From the NCBI GenBank assembly GCA_029961685.1, contig JARWKL010000008.1, positions 16,153,981-16,217,980 of the forward strand: DNA of 64,000 nucleotides. Direction: 5' to 3'. Numbering within the stretch: the stretch's first letter is position 1; the number at the start of each line of letters is the position of its first letter. The position numbers and the translations under genes were made by a program. The notes under the pieces were generated by a model. It saw only the letters and a program-made list of their open reading frames with translations. It was not told the DNA's origin and made no database searches. This document shows positions 38,508 to 50,535 of the stretch, piece after piece. The DNA comes from Aristolochia californica (lineage: Eukaryota; Streptophyta; Magnoliopsida; Piperales; Aristolochiaceae).

Positions 38508-41500
38508 TTCAGCTTTTTGTAAATTGGCAAAATAATGGCTAGTTTGACTCAAGTAAATATCCCACCGCACGCTCACTTGAGAATTTAATGTAATTCTCTT
38601 TAAAAAGTTTGGATCCATTGGTCATTTGTATTTGTAACATGTTTCAAGCATGCATAACCATTTTTTAAAACATGTGTAGAAAAATCTCTTTCTTATAAAA
38701 TTCTGAACTGTTAGGGTTGAACTAGTGGAATTTTCCTGTGGATAACCTAACTTTTGTGTTCATTTGTTGTAAGTGAATAAATTTTATTTACTTACATTTG
38801 TTTGTTGCTATAAATTCTTTCCATACATAAACTCTAAAATTTTCATTTTTTTGTGATCTATTTGCCTTTTATCTCTTTTTTTTTTGTTTCTGAGATGAAG
38901 GGAAAGTGAAAACTCAAATTTTGATTTAAGAAAAAAGTACACATCTAAAATGGAAATGCATAATGCACAAATATCGAGAGGGATAATTCCAAAAAGTGTA
39001 TGTAATTTTTAGGGATTGTAAACTCTTTTTAGTATTTATATATCAGGTTCTCCAATCGTCAGGAAGAGGTGGAGGCTGGGAATTTTTAACTGTGTTTTGA
39101 CTCCCAATCCATAAGTCATTCCTTACAAAAATATAGCCCGTTACGCATGTTAAATCACTTTAAAATCATCAATGATCGTTAGGTCAGCTTTTTTTAAATG
39201 GGCAAAATAATGGCTTGTTTGACTCGAGTAAATATCCCACCGCATGTTCACTTGAGAATTTATTGTTATTCTCTTTAAAAGGTTTGGATCCATAGGTCAT
39301 TTGAATAATTAACATGTTTCAAGCATTCATATCCATTTTTTAAAACTTGTGTAGAAAAATCTCTTTCTTATAAAATTCCGAGCTATTAGGGTTGAATTAG
39401 TGGAATTACCGAAACTTGAATGACAAAACTTTTGTGTTCATTTGTGTTCTGTGAATAAATTTTTGTTACTTACATTTATTTATTGCATTAAATTCTTTCC
39501 ATACATCAACTCTAAAATTTTCATTTTGTTGTGATCTATTTGCCTTTTATCTCTTTTTTTGTTTACAAGATGAAGGAAAAGTGAAAACTCAAGTTTTGAT
39601 TTAAGAAAAAAGTATACATCTAAACTGGAAATGCACAATGTACAAATGTAGAGGGAGATAATTCAAAAAAGTTTCTGTAATTTTTAGGGATTATAAACTC
39701 TTTTTAGTTTTTATATATCAGGTTCTGCAATCGTCGGGAAAAGGGGGAGGCACGGGATTTTTAACTGAATCTTGACTTCCAATCCAAAAGTCATTCCTTA
39801 AAAAAATTATAGCCCGTTACACGTGATAAATCACTTTACAATCATTTATGATCGTTAGGTCAGCTTTTTGTAAATTGGAAAAATAATGGCTTGTTTGACT
39901 CGGGTAAATATCCCACCTCACGTTCACTTGAGAATTATTCTCTTTAAAAAGTTTGGATCCATAGGTCATTTGCATCTTTACATGTTTCAAGCATCCATAT
40001 CCCTATTTTAAAACATGTGTAGAAAAAATTATTTCTTTTAAAATTCCGAGCTACAAGGTATGAACTAGTGGAATTTCCCAAAGTTGGATAACAAAACATT
40101 TGTGTTCATTTGTGGTGTGTGAATAAATTTTATTTTCTCAGGTTTGTTTTTGCTTTCATTCTTTCCATACATAAACTCTAAAATTTTCATTTTGTTGTGA
40201 TCAATTTACAGTTTATATATTTTTTTTGTTTACAAGATGAAGGGAAAGTGAAAACTCAAGTTTGTATTTAAGAAAAAAGTATACATCTTAAATTGAAATG
40301 CACGATGCAAAATTGTAGAGAGAGATTATTCCAAAAACTGTGAGTAATTTTTAGGGATTGTAAACTCTTTTAGTTTTTATATATCAGGTTCTGCAACCGT
40401 CGGGGAAAGGGGGAGGCGGGGGATTTTTAACTGAGTGATGACTCCCAATCCATAAGTGATTCCTTACAAAAAAAATAGCAAGTTACACATGATAAATCAC
40501 TTTACAATCATCTATGATCGTTAGGTCAACTTTTTATCATTGGGCAAAATATTGGCCTCTTTGACTCCGGTAAATATCCCACAGCACGTTCACTTGAGAA
40601 TTTAATGTTATTCTGTTTAAAAAGTTAGGATCCATAGGTAATTTTAATCTTTAACATGTTTCAAGATTTCATATCTAGTTTTTAAAACATGTGTAGAAAA
40701 ATCTATTTCTTCTAAAATTCCGAGATATTAAGGTTGAACTAGTGGAATTACCAAATCATGCATAACAAAACTTTTGTATTAATTTGTGTTGTGTGAATAA
40801 ACTTTCCTTACTTACATTTGTTTATTGCGTTAAATTCTTTCCATACATAAACTTTAAAATTTTCATTTTGTTGTAAGAAAAAAAGTATACATCTAAAATG
40901 GATATGCACAAAGCACAAGTGTAGAGAGAGATAATTCAAAAAGTTTCTCTAATTTTTAGGGATTGTAAACTCCTTTTAGTTTTTATATATCAGGTTCTGC
41001 AATCATCTGGAAAAGGGGGAGGCAAGGGATTTTTTACTGAGTGTTGACTCCCAATCCATAAGTCATTCTACAATCATCTATGAGCGTTTGCTCATCTTTT
41101 TGTAAATGGGCAAAATAATGGCTTATTTGACTCAGGTAAATATCCCACCGCATGTTCACTTGACAATTTAAAGTAATTCTCTTTAAAAGGTTTGGATCCA
41201 TAAATTATTTGCATCTGTAACATGTTTCAAGCATGCATATCCATTTTTTAAAACATGTGTAGAAAAATCTCTTTCTTATAAAATTCTGAACTATTAGGGT
41301 TGAACAAGTGGAATTTCCCAAACTTGGATAACATAACTTTTTTTTTTCATATGTGGTGTGTGAATAAATTTTCTTTACTTATATTTGTTTATTGTTTTAA
41401 ATTCTTTCCTTATATAAACTCTAAAATTTTCATTTTTTTGTGATTTATTTTCCTTTTATCTCTTTTTTTTGTTTCCGAGATGAAGGGAAAGTAAAAACTC

Positions 41501-43060
41501 AAGTTTTGAATTAAGAAAAAACTATACATCTAAAATGGAAATGCACAATGCACAAATTTCGAGAGGGATAATTCCAAAAAGTGCAAGTAATTTTTTGGAA
41601 ATATAAACTCTTTTTAGTATTTATATATCAGGTTCTGCAATCGTCGGGAAAAGGGGGAGGCTGGGAATTTTTAACTAAGTTTTGACTCCCAATCCATAAA
41701 TCATTCCTTACAAAAATATAGCCCGTTACACAAGATACTTTACAATCATCTTTGATCGTTAGGTCATCTTTTTGTAAATGGGCAAAACAAAGGCTTGTTT
41801 GACATGGGTAAATATCCCACCGCACGTTCACTTGAGAATTTAATGTTATTCTCTTTAAAAGGTTTGGATCCATAGGTAATTGGATTCTTTAACAAGTTTC
41901 AAGCATGCATATCCATTTTTTAAAACTTGTGTAGAAAAATCTCTTTCTTATAAAATTCCGAGCTATTAAGGTTGAACTAGTGGAATTACCCAAACTTGGA
42001 TTAAAAAACTTATGTGTTCATTTGTGGTGTGTGAACAAATTTTCTTTACTTACATTTGTTTATTGCTCCAAATTTTTCCATACTTACATTTCGCCCGTTA
42101 TCTCTTTTTTTTGTTTGCGAGATGAAGGGAAAGTAAAAACTCAAATTTTGATTTAAGAAAAAAGTATACGTATTAAATTAAAATTCACAATAAAAAAATG
42201 TAGTGACAAATAATTTTAAAAAGAGTTTGTAATTATTAGGGATTGTAAACTCTTTTTAGTTTTTATATATCAGGTTCTGTAATCGTCGGGGAAGGGGGAG
42301 GCTAGGGATTTTTAACTGAGTGTTGACTCCCAATCCATAAGTCATTCCTTACAAAAATATAGCCCGTTATGCATGATAAATCACTTTACAATCATCTGTG
42401 ATTGTTAGGTCAGCTTTTTGTAAATGGAAAAATAATCACTTGTTTGACTCGGGTAAATATCCCACCGCAAAGTCTCTTGAGAATTCAATGTTATTCTCTT
42501 TAAAAGTTTTCGATCCATAGGTCATTTTCATCTTTAACATGTTTCAAGCACTTATATCCATTTTTTAAAATATGTGTACAAAAATCTCTTTCTTATAAAA
42601 TTCCGAGCTATTAGGGTTGAATTGGTGGAATTACCAAAACGTGCATAACAAAACTTTTGTGTTCATTTGTGTTGTGCAAATAAATTTTCCTTACTTACAT
42701 TTGTTTATTTCTTTAAATTCTTTTCATTTTTTTGTGATCTATTTGCCTTTTATCTCTTTTTTCTTTTACGAGATGAAGGGAGAGTGAAAACTCAAGTTTT
42801 TATATAAGAAAAAAGTATACATCTAAAATGGATATGCACAATGCAAAAATGTAGAAAGAGATAATTCAAAAATGTTTCTGTAATTTTTAGGGAATGTAAA
42901 CTCCTTTTAGTTTTTGTATACCAGGTTCTACAATCATCAGGAAAAGGGGGAAGCGGGGGTTCTTTTACTGAGTGTTGACTCCCAGTCCATAAGTAATTCT
43001 TTACAAAAATATAGCCCATTACGTATGATTAATCACTTTACAATCATCTATGACCGTTAG
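38508..43060. repeat. 7-monomer higher-order repeat, first copy (M59-M65, 4553 bp)
   Basis: Monomer starts: 38508, 39183, 39859, 40525, 41091, 41763, 42409. Each pairs in order with M66-M72. Position-specific variants include GCACGCTCACTTGAG and AATGTAATTCTC (M59), TGTTCTGTGAATAAATTTTTG (M60), ACTGAATCTTGACTT with CTACAAGGTATGAAC and TTTCATTCTTTCC (M60/M61), TATCATTGGGC with GACTCCGG (M62), AAAGTAATTCTC with TTTCCGAGATG (M63), GACATGGGTAAAT (M64) and CTCTTGAGAATTCAATG (M65). M62 is only 566 bp owing to deletions near 40874 (about 80 bp) and 41067 (about 40 bp), which makes this copy shorter than the next. Confidence 0.88.
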
Positions 43061-46000
43061 CTCAGCTTTTTGTAAATGGACAAAATAATGGCTTGTTTGA
43101 CTCGGGTAAATATCCCACTGCACGCTCACTAGAGAATTTAATGTAATTCTCTTTAAAAGGTTTGGATCCATAGGTCATTTGCATCTGTCACATGTTTCAA
43201 GCATGCATATCCATTTTTAAAAACATGTGTAGAAAAATCTCTTTCTTATAAAATTGCGAACTATTAGGGTTGAACTAGTGGAATTTCCAAAACTTGGATA
43301 ACATAACATTTGTGTTCATTTGTGGTGTGTGAAAAAAATTTCTTTACTTACATTTTTTTATTCCTTTGAAATCTTTCCATACATAAACTCTAAAATTTTC
43401 ATTTTTTTGTAATCTATTTGCCTTTTATCTCTTTTTTTTGTTTCCGAGATGAAGGGAAAGTGAAAAATCAAGTTTTGATTTAAGAAAAAAGTACACATCT
43501 AAAATGGAAATGCACAAAGCACAAATGACGTGAGGGATAATTCCAAAAATTTTATGTAATTTTTAGGGATTGTAAACTCTTTTTAGTATTTATATATCAG
43601 GTTCTGCAATCGTCGGGAAGAGGGGGAGGCTGGGAATTTTTAACTGAGTTTTGACTCCCAATCCATAAGTCATTCCTTACAAAAATATAGCCCGTTACAA
43701 TCATCTATGATTGTTAGGTCAGCTTTTTATAAATGGGCAAAATCATGGCTTGTTTGACTTGTGTAAATATCCCACTGCACGTTCACTTGAGAATTTAATG
43801 TTATTCTCTTTAAAAGGTTTGGATCCATAGGGCATTTGAATCTTTAACATGTTTCAAGCATTCATATCCATTTTTTGAAACATGTTTAGAAAAATCTCTT
43901 TCTTATAAAATTTCAAGCTATTAGGGTTGAACAAGTGGAATTACCGAAACTTGTATAAAAAAAATTTTGTGTTCATTTGTGTTCTGTAAATAAATTTTTG
44001 TTACTTACATCTATTTATTGATTTAAATTCTTTCTATACATAAACTCTAAAATTTTCATTTTGATGTGATCTATTTGCCTTTTATCTCTTTTTTTTGTTT
44101 ATGAGATGAAGGGAAAGTGAAAACTCAAGTTTTGATTTAAGAAAAACAGTATAGATATAAAATGGAAATGCACAATGCACAAATGTAGATTGAGATAATT
44201 CAATAAAGTGTGTATAATTTTTAGGGATTGTAAAATTTTTTTAGTTTTTGCATATCAGTTTTTCAATCGTCGGGAAAAGGGGGAGGCGGGGGATTTTTAA
44301 CTGAATCTTCACTCCCAATCCAAAAGTCATTCCTTAAAAAAATATAGCCCGTTATGCATGATAAATCACTTTACAATCATCTATGATCGTTAGGTCAGCT
44401 TTTTGTAAATGGGCAAAATAATGGCTTGTTTGACTCGGGTAAATATCCCACTACACGTTCATTTGAGAGTTTAATGTTATTTTCTTTAAAAGGTTCGGAT
44501 CCATGGGTCATTTACATCTTTAACATGTTTCAAGAATGCATATCCCTATTTTAAAACATGAGTAGAAAAATTTCTTTCTAATAAAATTCCGATCTACCAG
44601 GTAAGAACTAGTGGAATTTCCCAAACTTGGATAACAAAACATTTGTGTACATTAATAGTGTGTGAATAAATTTTATTTTCTCACGTTTGTTTATTCCTTT
44701 CATTCTTTCCATACATAAACTCTAAAATTTTCATTTTGTTGTGATCTATTTGCCTTTTATATCTTTTTTTTGTTTACGAGATGAAGGGAATGTGAAAACT
44801 CAAGTTTGTATTTAAGAAAAAATTATACATCTAAAATGGAAATGCAAAATGCACAATTGTGGAGAGTGAGTCAGTAATTTTTCGGGATTTTAAACTCTTT
44901 TTGGTTTTTATATATTAGGTTCTGCAATCGTCGGGAAAAGGGGGAGGCGGGGGATTTTTAACCGATTGTTGACTCCAATTCCATAAGTCATTCCTTACAA
45001 AAATATAGGCCGTTACACATGATAAATCACTTTACAATCATCTATGATCGTTAGGTCAGCTTTTTGTCATTGGGCAAAATAATGGCTTGTTTGACTCCGG
45101 TAAATAACCCACCGCACGTACACTTGAGAATTTAATGGTATTCTCTTTAAAAGGTTTGGATCCATAGGTCATTTGAATCTTTAACATGTTTCAAGCATTC
45201 ATATCCATTTTTAAGAACATGTGTAGAAAAATCTCTTTCTTCTAAAATTTCGTAAAATTAGGGTTGAACTAGTGGAATTACCCAAACATGCATAACAAAA
45301 CTTTTGTGTTCATATGTGTTGCGTGAATAAAATTTCCTTACTTACATTTTTTTATTGCTTTAAATTCTTTGCATACATAAACTTTAAAGTTTTCATTTGT
45401 TGTGATCTATTTTCCTTTTATCTCTTTTTTTTTTACGAGATGAAGGGTAAGTGAAAACTCATGTTTTGATTTTAAAAAAAAGTATACATCTAAAATGGAT
45501 ATGCACAATGCACAAATTTAGAGAGAAATAATTCGAAAAAGTTCCTGTAATTTTTAGGGACTGTAAACTCCTTTTAGTTTTTATATATCAGGTTTTGTAG
45601 TCATCAGGAAAAGGGGGAGGTAGGGAATTTTTTACTGAATGTTGACTCCCAATCCATAAGTCATTCTTTACAAAAATATAGCCCGTTACGCATGAAAAAT
45701 CACTTTACAATCATCTATGACCGTTAGCTCAACTTTTTTTAAATGGGTAAAATAATGGCTTGTTTGACTCGGGTAAATATCCCACCGCACACTCACTTTA
45801 GAATTTAATGTAATTCTCTTTACAAGGTTTGGATCCATAGGTTATTTGCATCTTTAACATGTTTCAAGCATGCATATCCATTTTTTAAAACATGTGTAGA
45901 AAAATCTCTTTCTTATAAAATTCCAAACTATTAGGGTGGAACTAGTGGAATTTCCCAAACTTGGATAACATAACTTTTGTGTTCATTTGTGGTGTGTGAA

Positions 46001-47748
46001 TAAATTTTCTTTACTTACTTTTGTTTATTGCTTTAAATTCTTTCGTTACATAAACTCTAAAATTTTCTTTTTTTTGTGAACTATTTGCCTTTTATCTCTT
46101 TTTTTTTGTTTTTGAGATGAAGGGAAATTGAAAACTCAAGTTTTGAATTAAGAAAAATGTATACATCTAAAATGGAAATGCACAATGCACAAATATCGGG
46201 AGGGATAATTCCAAAAAGTTTATGTAATTTTTAGGGATTGTAAACTCTTTTTAGTGTTTATATATCAGGTTCTGCAATCGTCTGGAAAAGGGGGAGGCTG
46301 GGAATTTTTAATTGAGTTTTGACTCCCAATCCATAAGTCATTGCCTACAAAAATATAGCTCGTTATGCATGATAAATCACTTTACAATCATCTATGATTG
46401 TTAGGTCATCTTTTGGTAAATGGGAAAAATAATGTCTAGTTTGACACGGGTAAATATCCCATCGCACGTTCACTTGAGAATTTAATGTTATTCTCTTTAA
46501 AAGGTTTGTATCCATAGGTCATTTGCTTCTTTAACATGTTTCAAGCATGCAAATCCATTTTTTAGAAAGTGTGTAGAAAAATCTCTCTTATAAAATTCCG
46601 AGCTATTAAGGTTGAACTACTGGAATTACCCAAACTTGGATTACAAAACTTTTGTGTTCATTTGTGGTGTGTGAATAAATTTTATTTACATACATTTGTT
46701 TATTTCTCTAAATTCTTCCCTACATAAATCTAAAATTTTCATTTAGTTGTGATCTATTTGCCTGTTATCTCTTTTTTTTTTTTGCGAGATGAAGGGAAAG
46801 TAAAAACACAAGTTTTGATTTATGAAAAAAGTATATATATAAAATAGAAATTCACAATACAAAAATGTAGAGAGAGATAATTTTAAAAAGAGTCTAATTT
46901 TTAGGGATTGTAAACTCTTTTTAGCTTTTATATATCAGGTTCTCCAATCGTCGGGGAAAGGGGGAGGCTAGAGATTTTTAACTGAGTGTTGACTCCCAAT
47001 TCATAAGTCATTCCTTAAAAAAATATAGCCCATTACGCATGATAAATCACTTTACAATCATCTGTGATTGTTAGGTATGCTTTTTGTAAATGGGAAAACT
47101 AATGGTTTATCTGACTCGGGTAAATATCCCACCGCAAGTTCTCTTGAGAATTGAATGTTATTCTCATTAAAAGTTTGGATCCATAGGTCATTTGCTACTT
47201 TAACATGTTTCAAGCATTCATATCCCTTTTTTAAAACACGTGTAGAAAAATCTCTTTCTTATAAAATTCCTAGCTATTAGGGTTGAACTAGTGGAATTAC
47301 CCAAACATGCTTAACAAAATTTTTGTGTTCATTTGTGTTGTGTGAATAAATTTTCCTTACTTACATTTGTTTATTGCTTTAAATTCTTTCCATACATAAA
47401 CTCTAAAACTTTCATTTTGTTGAGGTTTATTTGCCTTTTATCTCTTTTTTCTTTAACGAGATGAAGGGAAAGTGAAAACTCATGTTTTGGTTTAAGAAAA
47501 AAGTATACATGTAAAATGGATATTCACAATGCACAAATGTAGAGAGAGATAATTCGAAAAAGTTTCTGTAATTTTTAGGGATTGTAAACTCCTTTTAGTT
47601 TTTATATATCAGGTTCTACAATCATCGGGAAAAGGGGGATGCGGGGAAATTTTTACTGAGTGTTGACTTCCTATCCATAAGTCATTTTTTACAAAAATAT
47701 AGCCCATTACGTATGATAAATTACTTTACAATCTTCTATGACAGTTAG
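43061..47748. repeat. 7-monomer higher-order repeat, second copy (M66-M72, 4688 bp)
   Basis: Monomer starts: 43061, 43718, 44394, 45055, 45728, 46405, 47075. Counterparts of the first copy are recognisable by GCACGCTCACTAGAG (M66), TGTTCTGTAAATAAATTTTTG (M67), CTGAATCTTCACTCC with CTACCAGGTAAGAAC and a CTCACGTTTGTTTATT word (M67/M68), GTCATTGGGC with GACTCCGG (M69), GCACACTCACTTTAG and AATGTAATTCTC (M70), GACACGGGTAAAT (M71) and CTCTTGAGAATTGAATG (M72). Displacements from the first copy are 4530-4666 bp, varying only through internal deletions. M66 lacks about 20 bp near 43697. Confidence 0.88.
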
Positions 47749-50204
47749 CTTAGATTTTTTTAAATGGGAAAAATGATGACATGCTTTAATTGGGTAAATA
47801 TCCCACCACACGCTCACTTGAGCATTTAAAAAAATTCTCTTTAAAAGGTTTGGATCCATAGGTCATTTGCATCTGTAACATGTTTCAAGCATGCATATCC
47901 ATTTTTTAAAACATGTGTAGAAAAATCACTTTCTTATAAAATTCCGAAGTATTAGGGTTGAATTAGTGGAATTTCCCAAACTTGGATAACATAACTTTTA
48001 TGTTCATTTGTGGTGTGTGAATAAATTTTCTTTACTTACATTTTGTTGAGGTTTATTTGCCTTTTATCTCTTTTTTTTTGTTTCCGAGATGAAGGGAAAG
48101 TGAAAACTCAAGTTTTGATTTAAGAAAAAAGTATACATCTAAAATGGAAATGCAAAATGCACAAATATCGAGAGGGATAATTCCAAAAAGTAATGTAATT
48201 TTTAGGGATTGTAAACTTTTTTTATTATTTATATATCAGGTTCTGCAACCGTCGGGAAAAGGGAGGGGGGGGGTGGGGGTTGGGAATTTTTAACTGAGTT
48301 TTGACTCCCAATCTATAAGTCATTCCTTACAAAAATATTGCCCGTTACGCATGATAAATCACTTTACAATTATCTATGATCGTTAGGTCAACTTTTTGTA
48401 AATGGGCAAATTAATGGCTTGTTTGACTCGGGTAAATATCCCACTGCACGGTCACTTGAGAATTTATTGTTATTCTCTTTAAAAGGTTTGGATCCTTAGG
48501 TCATTTGAATCTTTAACATGTTTCAAGCATTCATATCCATTTTTTAAAACATGTGTAGAAAAATCTCTTTCTTATAAAATTCTGAGTGATTAGGTTTGAA
48601 CTAGTGGAATTACCGAAACATGGATGACAAACCTTTTGTGTTCATTTGTGTTCTATGAATAAATTTTCTTTATTTACTGCTTTAAATTCTTTCCATTCAT
48701 AAACTCTAAAATTTTCATTTTGTTGTGATCTATTTGCCTTTTATCTCTTTTTTTTGTTTAAGAGATGAAGGGAAAGTGAAAACTCAAGTTTTGATTTAAG
48801 AAAAAAGTATACATCTAAAATGGAAATTCACAATGCACAAATGTAGAGAGAGATGACTCAAAAAAGTGTCTGTAATTTTTAAGGATTGTAAACACTTTTT
48901 AGTTTTTATATATCAAGTTCTGTAATCGTTGGAAAATGGGGGAGGCGGGGGATTTTTAACTGAATCTTCACTCACAATCCAAAAGTCATTTCTTAAAAAA
49001 ATATTGCCCGTTACGCATGATAAATCACTTTACAATCTTCTATTATCGTTATGTCAGCTTTTTGTAAATTGGCAAAATAATGGCTTGTTTGACTCTATTA
49101 AAAATCCCACCACACGTTCACTTGAGAATTTAATGTTATCCTCTTTAAAGGTTCGAATCCATTGGTCATTTGCATCTTGAACATGTTTCAAACATGCATA
49201 TCCCTATTTTAAAACATGTGTAGAAAAATTTCTTTCTCATAAAATCTGAGCTACAAGGTATGAACTAGTGGAATTTCCCAAACTTGGATAACAAAACATT
49301 TTTATTCATTTATGATGTGTGAATAAATCTTTTTTTCTCACGTTTGTTTATTGCTTTCATTCTTTCCATACATAAACTCTAAAATATTCATTTTGTTGTG
49401 ATCTATTTGCCTTTTATCTCTTGTTTTTTTATTTACAAGATGAAGGGAAAGTGAAAACTCAAGTTTGTATTTAAGAAAAAAGTATACATCTAAAATGGTA
49501 ATGCACAATGCACAATTGTGGAGAGAGATAATTCCAAAAAAGTGTCTGTAATTTGTTGGGATTGTAAACTCTTTTTAGTTTTTATATATCAGGTTCTGCA
49601 ATCGTCGGGAAAAAGGGGAGGTGGGGATTTTTAACTGAGTGTTGACTCCCAATCCATCAGTCATTCCTTACAAAAATATAGCCCGTTACACATGATAAAT
49701 CACTTTATAATCATCTATGAACGTTAGGTCAACTTTTTGTCCTTCGGCAAAATAGTGGCTTGTTTGACTCGGGTAAATATCCCACCGCACACTTGCTTGA
49801 GAATTTAATGTAATTCTCTTTAAATGGTTTGGATCCCTAGTTCATTTGCATCTGTAACATGTTTCAGGCATGCATATCCATTTTTTAAAACATGTGAAGA
49901 AAAATCTCTTTCTTATAAAATTCCGAACTATTAGGGTTGAACTAGTGGAATTTTCCAAACCTGGATAACAAAATTTTTATGTTCATTTGTGGTATGTGAA
50001 TAAATTTTCTTTACTTACATTTGTTTATTGCTTTAAATTTTCATTTTTTGTGATCTATTTGCCTTTTATCACTTTTTTTTGGTTTCCGAGATGAAGGGAA
50101 AGTGAAAACTCCAGTTTTGATTTAAAAAAAAATATACATATAAAATGGAAATTCACAAAACAAAAATATAGAGAGATAATTTTAAAAAGAGTCTGTAATT
50201 TTTG
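47749..50204. repeat. 7-monomer higher-order repeat, third, truncated copy (M73-M76 part)
   Basis: Monomer starts: 47749, 48387, 49053, 49728. M73 corresponds to M66/M59 (CACACGCTCACTTGAG). M74 corresponds to M67 (TGTTCTATGAATAAATTTTC). M75 corresponds to M68 (CTGAATCTTCACTC, CTACAAGGTATGAAC, a CTCACGTTTGTTTATT word). M76 starts like M69 (TGTCCTTCGGC), changes near 49790 to an M70-like sequence (GCACACTTGCTTGAG, AATGTAATTCTC), and by 50140 resembles M65/M72 (AAATTCACAAAACAAAAAT, TTTTAAAAAGAGTCTG). The regular order ends here. M73 also lacks about 50 bp near 48036-48050. Confidence 0.78.
48254..48284 (+). repeat. Expanded G-rich block with canonical G-quadruplex pattern (M73)
   Basis: The plus strand carries five G-runs of at least three, at 48254-48256, 48261-48263, 48265-48273 (nine Gs), 48275-48279 and 48282-48284, separated by loops of 1-4 bases. 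This fits the G3+N1-7 rule. The ordinary block in other monomers (for example 13096-13116: GGG, GGGGG, GG, GGGGG) has only three runs of three or more, so this copy is an unusual expansion. Confidence 0.9.
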
Positions 50205-50535
50205 TTGTGATCTATTTTCCTTTTATCTCTTATTTGTTGTTTACGAGATGAAGGGAAAGTGAAAACTCAAGTTTGTATTTAAGAAAAAAGTATACATCTA
50301 AAATAGAAATGCACAATGCACAAATGTAGAGTGAGATAATTCCAAAAAGTGTCAGTAACTTTTAGGGATAGTAAACTTTTTTTAGTTTTTATATATCAGG
50401 TTCTGCTATCGTCGGGAAAAGGGGGTGGCGTGGGATTTTTAACAGAGTGTTGAATCCGATTCCTTAAATCATTCCTTACAAAAAAATAGCCCGTTATGCA
50501 AGATAAATCACTTTACAACCATCTATGATTGTTAG
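49728..50535. repeat. Composite overlong monomer M76 (808 bp) with a 157-bp partial duplication
   Basis: A segment starting TTGTGATCTATTT occurs at 50048 and again at 50205, a shift of 157 bp. The second part restarts after GAGTCTGTAATTTTT, with the junction at 50199-50204. The two copies differ: the first has TTTCCGAGATG and AAATTCACAAAAC, the second has TTTACGAGATG and AAATGCACAATGCAC. They come from different monomer types rather than from a fresh duplication. A deletion of about 25-30 bp lies at 50038-50046. The unit closes the 7-monomer block. Confidence 0.85.
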
